Virus record (IMG/VR): IMGVR_UViG_3300009705_000045
Coordinates: 1-37,684 of that record
Strand: one strand, 5' to 3'
DNA: 37,684 nucleotides
From: a virus
Positions 7,877-16,398 of this stretch are shown here, piece by piece (position 1 is the stretch's first letter; every line of letters begins with the position of its first letter). The translations under genes were made by a program, and so were the position numbers. The notes under the pieces are model-generated. The model saw only the letters and a list, made by a program, of their open reading frames with translations. It did not search any database and was not told where the DNA came from.

Positions 7877-8647
7877 TCAGAGTCCTATCGCTTGCATCAC
7901 AAGTTGTGCCGCACCGGCATGATCCATCGCCGCAGCCTCAACCGGGGCCGAAGACTCAGCAAACGCACCCGCACGAGAACCAACATCAATACCGGTAGCG
8001 CCTGTTGCTTGGAGGCTATGAATCGTTTTCACAAACGACTGTTGTTCTGCGACGGTTGCTTTACGCCCCGTCGTTGAAGCAAATGCTTGTTCAGCCGTTT
8101 TGGCAAGAGCCACCGGGTCGATGTAGTTGATGACCCGACCGCCGCCGCCGCCTGCCTTTTCGGCCTCAATTTCGGCTTGGCGTTTCGCAAACTCGGCTTT
8201 GAGTTCCACATCCGTCATGTTCGAGTCGCGGAGCAGAATGTCGAGGTACACAGAGTTGTCGCCGGGGATGCCGGGGCCGATGCCGTCAGGCCCGAACGCT
8301 TCGGCCATTTGTAGCGTCGTGTTAAAAGCGTTGATGAAGCCTTGGTCGTTGACCGTGCCTGATCCGTCGTCGTTGAACAAGTATTTGACATCGCCGTACG
8401 CGCCGGGGACGTTAAGAAACATGTCCAACGCAAGGTAGCCGCGCTGTTCGGCACTGAGCCCTTGAACGACCTTGTAAACGGTGTCGGCGTAGATGGGTGG
8501 CGCGCCAGGTTCGGGACGGTTCCGGTACTGCGGGTCGTACGGCAACGGTTCCGGTTCGTCACCAAACCCGAGGTTCGTTGGCAGATCCCCAGACGCAACC
8601 GGCTGGTTCGCATTCTGCGCGCCGTACGTGTACTCGTTCTCAGCCAT
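7877..8647 (-). CDS. Virion structural protein, 256 aa
   Basis: The N-terminal third is Pro/Asn/Gly-rich and disordered (PYDPQYRNRPEPGAPP). The middle contains GLSAEQRGYLALDMFLNVPG. The C-terminal half starts at VINYIDPVALAKTAEQAFASTTGRKATVAEQQSFV, a block that resembles the conserved '.Y.DP..L......A...LGR.....E...F' region of an actinophage structural protein family. A Gly-rich linker (GGGGG) precedes that block. It is coupled to the giant gene upstream by a TAATG overlap. Its partner is probably one of the adjacent internal virion proteins. No enzymatic motif seen. Confidence 0.6.
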   Translation of the reverse strand: MAENEYTYGAQNANQPVASGDLPTNLGFGDEPEPLPYDPQYRNRPEPGAPPIYADTVYKVVQGLSAEQRGYLALDMFLNVPGAYGDVKYLFNDDGSGTVNDQGFINAFNTTLQMAEAFGPDGIGPGIPGDNSVYLDILLRDSNMTDVELKAEFAKRQAEIEAEKAGGGGGRVINYIDPVALAKTAEQAFASTTGRKATVAEQQSFVKTIHSLQATGATGIDVGSRAGAFAESSAPVEAAAMDHAGAAQLVMQAIGL

Positions 8648-11600
8648 TAGACAAACTCCAATTGGAACGCGCCGTCATCAGCAAACGTCGGACGCTGCAA
8701 CGTGTCCCGCTCAAAATAGCGATCGTAAATTGCGGAGAACTCGGGGCGGTCACCTAACTCCGCTTTCTCTTCCTCAAAGTACAGCCTCAGACCATCATTA
8801 GACGTCGCATCTAAATTATCGCTCAACCCTACCGACTTGAGGCGGACCAGTTCATTCTGCACCGCCTGACGCAGTTGGAAATATTCGATGACATGCACCG
8901 AAGACGGGCGGGCAAGGATGTCAGGGTTTTGCAAACCAGCCATGAAACCATCAACAACAGCTTGCATGCCACGACTTGAACGACCAAAGTCGTCCAACTG
9001 TTCCGCCCACTCAGGATACTTCTCCCGCAAAATCAGAATCTGATCCGATTTGAACTTGGCAAGTCCCGCCATCGAGTTCGCGTTGAGCGAGGACGGCAGA
9101 CCTGCCGCCTTCGCCTTCGCCTGCTCAGTGCGTACAGCGTCGGACAGTTTCGTGTACTCGGCCCAACCCAACTCTCGGGCAGGACCAGCAATCGTTTCGG
9201 TAGGCGTTTTGCGTTCGCGCCGGTTCCGGTCATCGGACGGCGAAATCTCCATGTTGCGTTGACGACGATAAGCGGCCTGCGAGAAAGCAAACTGTTCATC
9301 AGTGCCACCCAACGACTCCGTAACCCAACCGCCAATCGACGGATGCCCCTGAACAAGTTTCTGATGGTCGGCGTACAGTTCTTCCGATTCGATCGCCGCA
9401 GCAACACCGTCGTTCAACTGCGTCATGCGTGCCGACAAGGCAAACAGGTCTTCGCCGTACTCGGCCAAAAATATTTGGTTACCTTCCAACGTTCCGTGTT
9501 CCTGCTGTAGTTCTCGGGCAATTTTGATTAGCGGCGCGTACGGCGACAAGGCTGTAGCTGAAGTTGGCGAGAACAAGCCCGCCGCTACACGAAACACATG
9601 GAACTGGTTGGCACGCTCATTCGCAATGTCGATCGCGTTGTTTACGTCGAGGATGTCGCCAGCGTCGATCGGGTCGCCTGCTTCTTGGCGTTGCACTGCG
9701 TAATCGACAAACATGGATTGGACGACTCGTTCGTTGGTGTGCGAGTCGCGAAGCAGGTCGTCTACCGATTTGGCCCATGTCGGTGCGGAGTCTTTGATGG
9801 CCCGTTCAAGGAATCCGCCTTCGGGGTGACCGAAGGGGAACATAAACTCAAACGTGGTTTCCAACGTCGGGTTAGCCAACACGGCTTCACGAACAGGAAC
9901 GGTAACGAGCGGCCCGAACCCTGGTGTCGTGGATTGGAGCATGGATGCGAGGCCATCTTTTGAGAACCGGAGTGTCCGGTCGGGGTCTTGCATCGGTTTC
10001 GGAATGAGCAGGTTACGAACCGCAGGCGACATCACGTCGAATACGGTGCGGACACCTTCACTATCGGGGTCTTGTGTCGGGTTGTGCCACCGGAACATGA
10101 GGTACGACGAACCAGATTCTTCATCGGTGACTTCGGTAATTCCGAGCGTTTCTGCGTTCCACGGCTTGGAGTAGAGGCGGTACGAGTTTGCAACAAAGTA
10201 CGGATTGTCTACGGCCATTCCGCCCCAGCGGGAGATGACTTCGCCCCATGCGTTGTAGAACGGCATCAGGTTCGTCATCAGTTCACCGAACCGGGTGTCC
10301 TCAGCCAGATCGTAGAGAAGTGTGCGGGTATCTGCGAGCGCTCCTTTGCGTGCGTCGGCTTCGATGGCGTCAAGGGTCTTCTGTGTCAGCGAAGCGTTGC
10401 CGGTGTCGTCAATATGGTTTTGGATGCGGCGGGTAACTTCGGCATCGTATTTGGCCGAGTAGTACGGGGACCGGGCCACGTTGTCGGAGACTTGCGTGCC
10501 GAGCGTGTCGAACATGGATTCGAGTTTTTCGTCTACGAAATCTGCGAGTTGGGTGCGAGGGTTTGCCGATGACGGAGATGATGCGTCGGGGGAAATGGCA
10601 CGCCCGAAGCCGGGGTGGTCTTCTCGGATACGAAGAATGGCGTCGTTGCGGGAAAGACCCCATTCGTCAGCTTTGGTCAGAATGACCGCATTAACTTCGG
10701 ACCATTGCGGTTGCCCGCCATCGAACGCTTTCGCACGCAACTCATCGAACCCGAAACCGGGCGGCAGAACAGCGTTGTATTCGTCGATGAGTTGTTCAGC
10801 GATGTCTAAGAGTTGGTCGTCTGATGCGCGATTGAAGCCGAGACGGCGACGGAGCGCTTCGTCGGATGCGAGCAGTTTTGCAAGATCATCGGCCTGCGCC
10901 GGAACGTCGTTGGTGTTGCGCCACAGAATGTCGTAGAACGGTTTAAACTCGCCCTTTGTTGTGTATAGCTCCACCATGCGGGCGAAACGTTCGCCGTGGT
11001 CTGCGCCGTGTTCGAGAACGTCCCAGCGGGTCCAGTCGGTGCGTCGGAACTTTTCGACTTGGCGTGCGTTGTCTGCGTTTGCGCCGCGGTAGATGTGGCC
11101 GAGCGAGTTCGATGATGAGGTGGCCCGGTGGAGACGTTCGGAGTCGGACACGTTGTCGCCGTACGCGCCACGGACACGGTTGTTGCCGACTTTGAGCATC
11201 GGAAGTCCGCCGTCTGCGAGGCGTTCGTCTGCTTTGGTCAGAACGTCTTTAATTTCGGCGGGTAAACCTGGTTCGATTTTTGAGGCGAAGTCGTTGATGG
11301 ATTCGCCGCGACGGATCATCTGTTCGGCGTCGGCTGCCAACGCAGGGTTATCGACTGCTTCGCGTATGAGGCGGCGTCCCTCGTTTTGGAGAGCGTCGCC
11401 CATTGAAAGCGCTGCCCGTTGCCGCCCTGCTTGGACGATGCGTCGGCGGCGAGAAGCAAACGACAGGCCAGCATAAATGAACCCGACTGGTGGGGCTATA
11501 ACTGTTGACAGTGCAAGCCCTTTGACCGCTGCGACCGATGACCGGTATCGGCGTGACTCTTTCAACTGCTCGTCTAGCAGTTTCGAGTACACGCCCTTCA

Positions 11601-14229
11601 ATTCTTTCTCGGCTGCTTCCTTCCCGATCCACGCTTCAAGTTCCCGCAACCGGGGAGCCAGGTCAATACCTGTACCGCTCCCAATGCCGTGCTTCTCCAA
11701 CACCTCGTCTATACGAGAGGTGATGTGAGTGAGGTCGCCAGCGGAGTCAATGCCTCGGCCTTTACGTGCCATTGATTTAGCGGCCATCGTGCGTGACAGG
11801 TCAGGCATCGAGCGGACCAAAAGTCGCAACGTTTCCATCGTGCCCAACTGGGAAGCGATACGAAGTTGTTCGTCAAAACCGACACGCATCGGCCATTTGG
11901 GGGTGAGGAGAATAGCGGGTCGCCAGATGGACATGGCGACTGATCCGGCTGCACCTACACGGCGTTGCGTCTTTTCGGCAACGTCGAGTGCGCCGGAGGT
12001 GATCCGGCTGAGTCCGCCTGTGTCGATGGCGTTGGCGCGACGTTGATACTTTTGCAACTCGCGGGAGACAAGATCCCAGCGGGGAAGAACTCTGGTCGTG
12101 TGGACTTGCGAAGTGGACGTTGCCGATCCGAGAACCGTTTTTGGCTTGTCGTCGGGATGAATCTTGCGGGTCGTAACGATCGACTCGTCGGGAAGATGAA
12201 CAACCACATCCGCTTCGACAGCGATGCCGTCCACATTGTTGACACCCAACGCCCGTTGCGGTTCCGAAGCCGATTCCCACATCTGGTTCGCTGCCCGGTA
12301 CTGCTCACGCAGTTCCTTGAACTCGGCAGGCGACACCGCATCAAAGTCGTCCATCAACCGCTGGGTAACCCGGTCGTACAAACCCATCATCTGATCGAAC
12401 TCGCCCGCCGCCTGATGCGCTGCAAACCGGCCCATGATTTCGCCAACTTCGGTCCCGCCGATGAGACGTTCGCCGTCCACAACTACCCGAGACGCTTGCG
12501 TAAGTGCCCGTTCAAATTGGGTGTACGGGTTTACCGCGTCACGGAAATCAATGTGTGACTGCGGCACCTTCTCGGTAAACACCCTGATTGTGCGCGAGTG
12601 CCCGCCGACCGTGTTCGGGTTGCGGTATTCGTCCACCATTGAGGTGCGACCGGAACGTTCCAAATAGCGTTGGTTCTTCTCTTTCAACCGGGTCAACCCG
12701 CGGCCGTAAGGGGCGACAGCTCTAGTGCCCGAAGAGATCCCGCCAGAAAGCGGACGTTTCGCTTCGGCGCTTTCGATGATGTCTTCCAACGCGGCAGCAA
12801 ACAACCCGGTGTCGTCCATAGAGTTCATGGTGAGGTCGTACGCCGAATCAAACTCGTAATGGTCGCCTGCGGCTACAACGCGACGTTGTTGTGACCGGAA
12901 GACTGCCCGGTTCAGGTCGTACATCGTTTCCCAATCGACAGCGCCGCGTGCATTGTTGAACGCGATGCCTTCTTCTTCGAGTTCTTTGAGGCGGGCCTGC
13001 TTGGTGGCGCGTGTCTCGTCGGTGAAGCGCGAGGCTTCGATGCCGGGCACCGCGGAACCCGCAGCGGCAGCGTCGTCCACCGCTTCTTCTCCGGCGACAC
13101 GAACCCGTGTGGCGTCTTCGTCTAACTCGCGACGTAGAAAGTTGTACTCCGTGACGCGTTCCATGCGTGCCGAGTCATCCAACCATTCGGCCTTGAACGC
13201 TGTGCCAACCGTCTGCACCTGAGCATGAACCTTTATGTCGCCCGCCAAAGCACGGAGTGTCAGGTTGCGGGCTTCGGCGGTGCGGCCGTTTGATATGGCG
13301 ACCTTTGCCTGTTCAGGCATCTTCGCTCCGCCACGGCCAAGCATTCGGTTGAGTGCCTCGTATTGGCCTGCGGTTGAGGTGGCTGCGTCCATTTCTCGTT
13401 GCACCGTTTTCCAGCGCGGCGTTTCAATGAAGTGGTCGGTGCGGGCGGTCGTGTATTGGCCGAGGATGTCGTCGCGGATCTTTGCCTGTTCCGACGTTTT
13501 GAACCGCCAAGTTGCCCGCTTGTGTGGCTTTCTCGCCAACGGACGGATACCTGTCCCGCCGCCCAACACGCGTGTCGGGGTAAGGATGCGCGAACCGTTA
13601 CGGCCAACGCGTGCAGTAACCATCGAACCTCGTGCCAACCCGAGAGCGCCGCTCCCAGCCAACTGGATCGGGTCCAGGAACTCTTGGATGAAGTCGGCGG
13701 TACCTGAAATGACATTGAACAGCGGGTCGTCGCTAATCGAATTGTACTCGTCCTCGTCGAACGGGTTAATCATAAAGATCGCAGCCGCAGCAGACTGCCC
13801 AAACGTACGCCCGTCGTTGATGCGATACGCGGCCGTGTACGTATCCAAATCGAACAGTTCGTGAATACCGTTCGCGCCCGTAGCGTTGAGAACAGTAGCG
13901 ATCGTACCCAACGGCCGATCTACCACTTCATCAATCGTCCACTGCCAAGCCTCCATCGTTGGCATGAGGACCGCCGCGCCTGGTTCGCGTATGAAATCAG
14001 GGAGCGCTTCGATGCCGGTGCCGATGATGCCCTCTGGCCCGAACGCTCCACCCAACACGCGACCCATCAAATCTTCTTGCACTGACGTGTAAAAGATTTC
14101 GGCTGCGCCCCCGAGGTCGCCCGTACCAAGTTCAATGCTGGCATCCGCCACGTCGGTAACGAAACTCGCGGCACCGCCACCGATGTCCGTCATGCCAGTC
14201 CAAACCTGGTCAAGCCAACGCCAACCCAT
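8647..14229 (-). CDS. Giant internal virion protein, 1860 aa (probable DNA-ejection protein)
   Basis: This is the largest gene in the window. The N-terminus is Gly/Ala-rich and weakly hydrophobic (MGWRWLDQVWTGMTDIGGGA). Residues about 760-790 hold IWRPAILLTPKWPMRVGFDE. A hydrophobic stretch near 895-920 (LALSTVIAPPVGFIYAGLSF) is followed by RRRR and could insert in a membrane during ejection. A conserved-looking region near 1315-1450 begins LMPFYNAWGEVISRWGGMAV. I find no lysozyme, protease or RNA-polymerase signature by eye. Placed between portal and capsid genes in a podovirus-like genome, a protein this size is most likely an inner-core or ejection protein. A virion RNA polymerase as in N4 was considered but no motif supports it. 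Confidence 0.65.
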   Translation of the reverse strand: MGWRWLDQVWTGMTDIGGGAASFVTDVADASIELGTGDLGGAAEIFYTSVQEDLMGRVLGGAFGPEGIIGTGIEALPDFIREPGAAVLMPTMEAWQWTIDEVVDRPLGTIATVLNATGANGIHELFDLDTYTAAYRINDGRTFGQSAAAAIFMINPFDEDEYNSISDDPLFNVISGTADFIQEFLDPIQLAGSGALGLARGSMVTARVGRNGSRILTPTRVLGGGTGIRPLARKPHKRATWRFKTSEQAKIRDDILGQYTTARTDHFIETPRWKTVQREMDAATSTAGQYEALNRMLGRGGAKMPEQAKVAISNGRTAEARNLTLRALAGDIKVHAQVQTVGTAFKAEWLDDSARMERVTEYNFLRRELDEDATRVRVAGEEAVDDAAAAGSAVPGIEASRFTDETRATKQARLKELEEEGIAFNNARGAVDWETMYDLNRAVFRSQQRRVVAAGDHYEFDSAYDLTMNSMDDTGLFAAALEDIIESAEAKRPLSGGISSGTRAVAPYGRGLTRLKEKNQRYLERSGRTSMVDEYRNPNTVGGHSRTIRVFTEKVPQSHIDFRDAVNPYTQFERALTQASRVVVDGERLIGGTEVGEIMGRFAAHQAAGEFDQMMGLYDRVTQRLMDDFDAVSPAEFKELREQYRAANQMWESASEPQRALGVNNVDGIAVEADVVVHLPDESIVTTRKIHPDDKPKTVLGSATSTSQVHTTRVLPRWDLVSRELQKYQRRANAIDTGGLSRITSGALDVAEKTQRRVGAAGSVAMSIWRPAILLTPKWPMRVGFDEQLRIASQLGTMETLRLLVRSMPDLSRTMAAKSMARKGRGIDSAGDLTHITSRIDEVLEKHGIGSGTGIDLAPRLRELEAWIGKEAAEKELKGVYSKLLDEQLKESRRYRSSVAAVKGLALSTVIAPPVGFIYAGLSFASRRRRIVQAGRQRAALSMGDALQNEGRRLIREAVDNPALAADAEQMIRRGESINDFASKIEPGLPAEIKDVLTKADERLADGGLPMLKVGNNRVRGAYGDNVSDSERLHRATSSSNSLGHIYRGANADNARQVEKFRRTDWTRWDVLEHGADHGERFARMVELYTTKGEFKPFYDILWRNTNDVPAQADDLAKLLASDEALRRRLGFNRASDDQLLDIAEQLIDEYNAVLPPGFGFDELRAKAFDGGQPQWSEVNAVILTKADEWGLSRNDAILRIREDHPGFGRAISPDASSPSSANPRTQLADFVDEKLESMFDTLGTQVSDNVARSPYYSAKYDAEVTRRIQNHIDDTGNASLTQKTLDAIEADARKGALADTRTLLYDLAEDTRFGELMTNLMPFYNAWGEVISRWGGMAVDNPYFVANSYRLYSKPWNAETLGITEVTDEESGSSYLMFRWHNPTQDPDSEGVRTVFDVMSPAVRNLLIPKPMQDPDRTLRFSKDGLASMLQSTTPGFGPLVTVPVREAVLANPTLETTFEFMFPFGHPEGGFLERAIKDSAPTWAKSVDDLLRDSHTNERVVQSMFVDYAVQRQEAGDPIDAGDILDVNNAIDIANERANQFHVFRVAAGLFSPTSATALSPYAPLIKIARELQQEHGTLEGNQIFLAEYGEDLFALSARMTQLNDGVAAAIESEELYADHQKLVQGHPSIGGWVTESLGGTDEQFAFSQAAYRRQRNMEISPSDDRNRRERKTPTETIAGPARELGWAEYTKLSDAVRTEQAKAKAAGLPSSLNANSMAGLAKFKSDQILILREKYPEWAEQLDDFGRSSRGMQAVVDGFMAGLQNPDILARPSSVHVIEYFQLRQAVQNELVRLKSVGLSDNLDATSNDGLRLYFEEEKAELGDRPEFSAIYDRYFERDTLQRPTFADDGAFQLEFV

Positions 14230-14627
14230 TACGGCTTCCTATCCGCGAACTCGGCAGGGTCGCCAATAAACAATTTCAGCTTCCGAACCGAATTGCGAAG
14301 ATGAGGCGAAGCGCCACGTTGCGACGCCATCGCCTCAATCATGGGCAACATCGCCGCGGCCTTGAACCTTCGCTCGGGGTCGTCGGCTTGCGGCAACTGC
14401 TCAAAGGAACCTGGTGTGTTGACTGACTCGTTGGGTCGTTCGGAAGGGCGGTTAAAAGCTTGGCTGCCGGGCCGTTGGACGGGTGGCGCAACTGCGGCAG
14501 GCAAACTAGCGACGGGGTTCCCATCCGCAATAGGAACCAAAGCCTGCGCCGCTTCTTGTTCGCCTCTTGCCCCATACGTCTGTCCTTTCGCTGCTGCAAC
14601 CTTTTGGCCTTTACCTGTACGTGGCAT
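14229..14627 (-). CDS. Small conserved-looking virion-module protein, 132 aa
   Basis: The product has a basic, Gln/Gly-rich N-terminus (MPRTGKGQKVAAAKGQTYGA), a Pro/Ala-rich disordered middle, and a helical C-terminus (FKAAAMLPMIEAMASQRGAS, then LFIGDPAEFADRKP). It lies directly between portal and the giant virion gene. Its start abuts the portal stop and its stop overlaps the next ATG, so it is tightly coupled to virion assembly genes. Small proteins at this position often accompany the portal in actinophages. Function unknown. Confidence 0.6.
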   Translation of the reverse strand: MPRTGKGQKVAAAKGQTYGARGEQEAAQALVPIADGNPVASLPAAVAPPVQRPGSQAFNRPSERPNESVNTPGSFEQLPQADDPERRFKAAAMLPMIEAMASQRGASPHLRNSVRKLKLFIGDPAEFADRKP

Positions 14628-16385
14628 TTAGAGCGCTCCCAGTAATTCTCGGAGTCCAGCGCCGCCGCCCTCAGCACCGGGCGGTCCACCACCAGACATT
14701 GCTTCCGCTCCAGCGCCGGGTTGAGCGATGCCGGGCTGCGCGGCCGGGTCGGTCGGAGACACAACCTGCGCTTGACGTTCCTGCGCTTCCTTCTGGACCT
14801 GCACCACAGCGTCGGCCAAGTTCTTCTTGTCGTTTTTGACCAACGCCATAATTGCAGCCAAATCGGCGGGCGGGAGTTGACCCGACGCCGCCTGCTGCTG
14901 CAACCCAGACAGAAGACCAGATTCCAACTGTTCAGCCACAACCAAATCCGACTCAACCTCGGAGTCTTCGATCATCGGGTCGAGCCGCATAAACGACTGC
15001 TTCGACATGGTGCCCATCTGAACACGTTGCCCACCGCCAGTCACCAGAGTGTTGATGTCCGCCCCGGCCTGCGAATACGACACAACGTTCCGGCCCGTAC
15101 CGAAATGCTTAGCCGGGATGTAATCGACCTTGCCCTTCGCCTTGCGGTTGGTGACGTAAAACGACTTCTTGGCGGAACCGCCGTACACCTTTGACTGGCC
15201 GACAGCGATCTCGTTCTCATGCTCCAACTGGCGGGCCAGAATCTTCTGAGCTTCCTGCACACCGAAATCGACCACGGCAGACAGAACCATCTCACCGCGG
15301 CGTCCGGTACGAATGTTTGAGGTGGACTCGCCGCCGAACTCGGCCGGGATGCCAGCCTCAACACGCTGCCCGCGTTCCAAACGGTCAATCGCCGGGTTCG
15401 TCATAAACCCAGGCTGCAACTGCATGTCCTTCAACTGCCCGCCACGAACCGTGCCGATCTGACCGCGAAGACCGTTCGCTTCTGTGATGATCTTCGGTTG
15501 CTCGCCAGCGTTGCCAACCAGCCACGTATCGGGGAAGATGCCTTTCTGCACTGCCAGCACTTCAAGCGCCATCAGCTTTGCCTGCTGTTGGTACATGCCG
15601 GTAATGCCGTCGAACTGGCCGCGGTTCTCATCCAGCGAGATCCGTGACCCGACGGTAACGGGGGTTACCCCGGCGAGGTTCGGTGTCCGTTCGAGTTCAA
15701 CAATGACCGGCCCCATTTCGGCAGTGACCGATGCGGGGTTGCGAACTGCGATGAGAACCGTTTCTTCGTGATCGACGTATTCGATCATTTCGATTGGGGC
15801 ATCGTTGGCGTATTCGCCGTTGGGTGATCCGCCAGCGAATCGGAATGCGGCGTCGGGGTACCAGCGGGCCATCCATGCCTGGTCGCGTTCGTATCCGAAA
15901 ATACAGTTGGCGGGCGTCATGTCGTCTACACCGCGAAGGTTGGAAGGGTACGACGTGAGCGGGTCACGGGTTTTCCAGACGGGGCAGCCCTTGGTTTGAT
16001 CGAAACGGATATGGACAATGTTTTCGGAGTAGCCGATGAGGTGCCGGGCGCGTTTCGCTAGCTGCAAATCCATTGTGGATTTTTCCCACCAACCAAAGTT
16101 TGCTTTACGTTGGATCGCCGCATATTTGCGGGAACGGTCGGAGGTGTCGTCTTCAGGCGGAACAAGAATGTCGGGCATGACGGACGAGATCCGCATCGCG
16201 GTCTGGTCCAAGCCCTGCATGAGAAGGTTTGCGACAGCCGTTTCTTCGGTCTTGTCGATCTCCGGCAACGGGACTACAAGGTCGCCGTTGTAGTGGTCAC
16301 GGATTTTGCGTTGGCGGTCTTTGGTAGACGAGGCGTGTTGGCTTCGCGCAAAGTATTCGGCAACGATGTCGTCGGCATTTCTCAT
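14628..16385 (-). CDS. Portal protein
   Basis: The 585-residue product begins MRNADDIVAEYFARSQHASS. It has the expected portal pattern: an N-terminal helical region with RDHYNGDLVVPLPE, a region passing conserved aromatic residues (FGWWEKSTMDLQ), a stem/crown region, and a C-terminal Gln/Gly/Pro-rich tail (QPGAGAEAMSGGGPPG). The dodecameric portal forms the DNA channel and docks the terminase. It directly follows TerL, the usual order. The frame is open seven codons further, to a TTG at 16406 that overlaps the terL stop; I prefer the ATG at 16385, which has a GGAA motif just upstream. Confidence 0.85.
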   Translation of the reverse strand: MRNADDIVAEYFARSQHASSTKDRQRKIRDHYNGDLVVPLPEIDKTEETAVANLLMQGLDQTAMRISSVMPDILVPPEDDTSDRSRKYAAIQRKANFGWWEKSTMDLQLAKRARHLIGYSENIVHIRFDQTKGCPVWKTRDPLTSYPSNLRGVDDMTPANCIFGYERDQAWMARWYPDAAFRFAGGSPNGEYANDAPIEMIEYVDHEETVLIAVRNPASVTAEMGPVIVELERTPNLAGVTPVTVGSRISLDENRGQFDGITGMYQQQAKLMALEVLAVQKGIFPDTWLVGNAGEQPKIITEANGLRGQIGTVRGGQLKDMQLQPGFMTNPAIDRLERGQRVEAGIPAEFGGESTSNIRTGRRGEMVLSAVVDFGVQEAQKILARQLEHENEIAVGQSKVYGGSAKKSFYVTNRKAKGKVDYIPAKHFGTGRNVVSYSQAGADINTLVTGGGQRVQMGTMSKQSFMRLDPMIEDSEVESDLVVAEQLESGLLSGLQQQAASGQLPPADLAAIMALVKNDKKNLADAVVQVQKEAQERQAQVVSPTDPAAQPGIAQPGAGAEAMSGGGPPGAEGGGAGLRELLGAL

Positions 16386-16398
16386 GCGGTTCCGGCTT

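Noticed and set aside
8647-14229. N4-type virion RNA polymerase in the giant virion protein
   Set aside because: No T7-like polymerase motif was seen by eye, and the protein is about half the length of the N4 enzyme.
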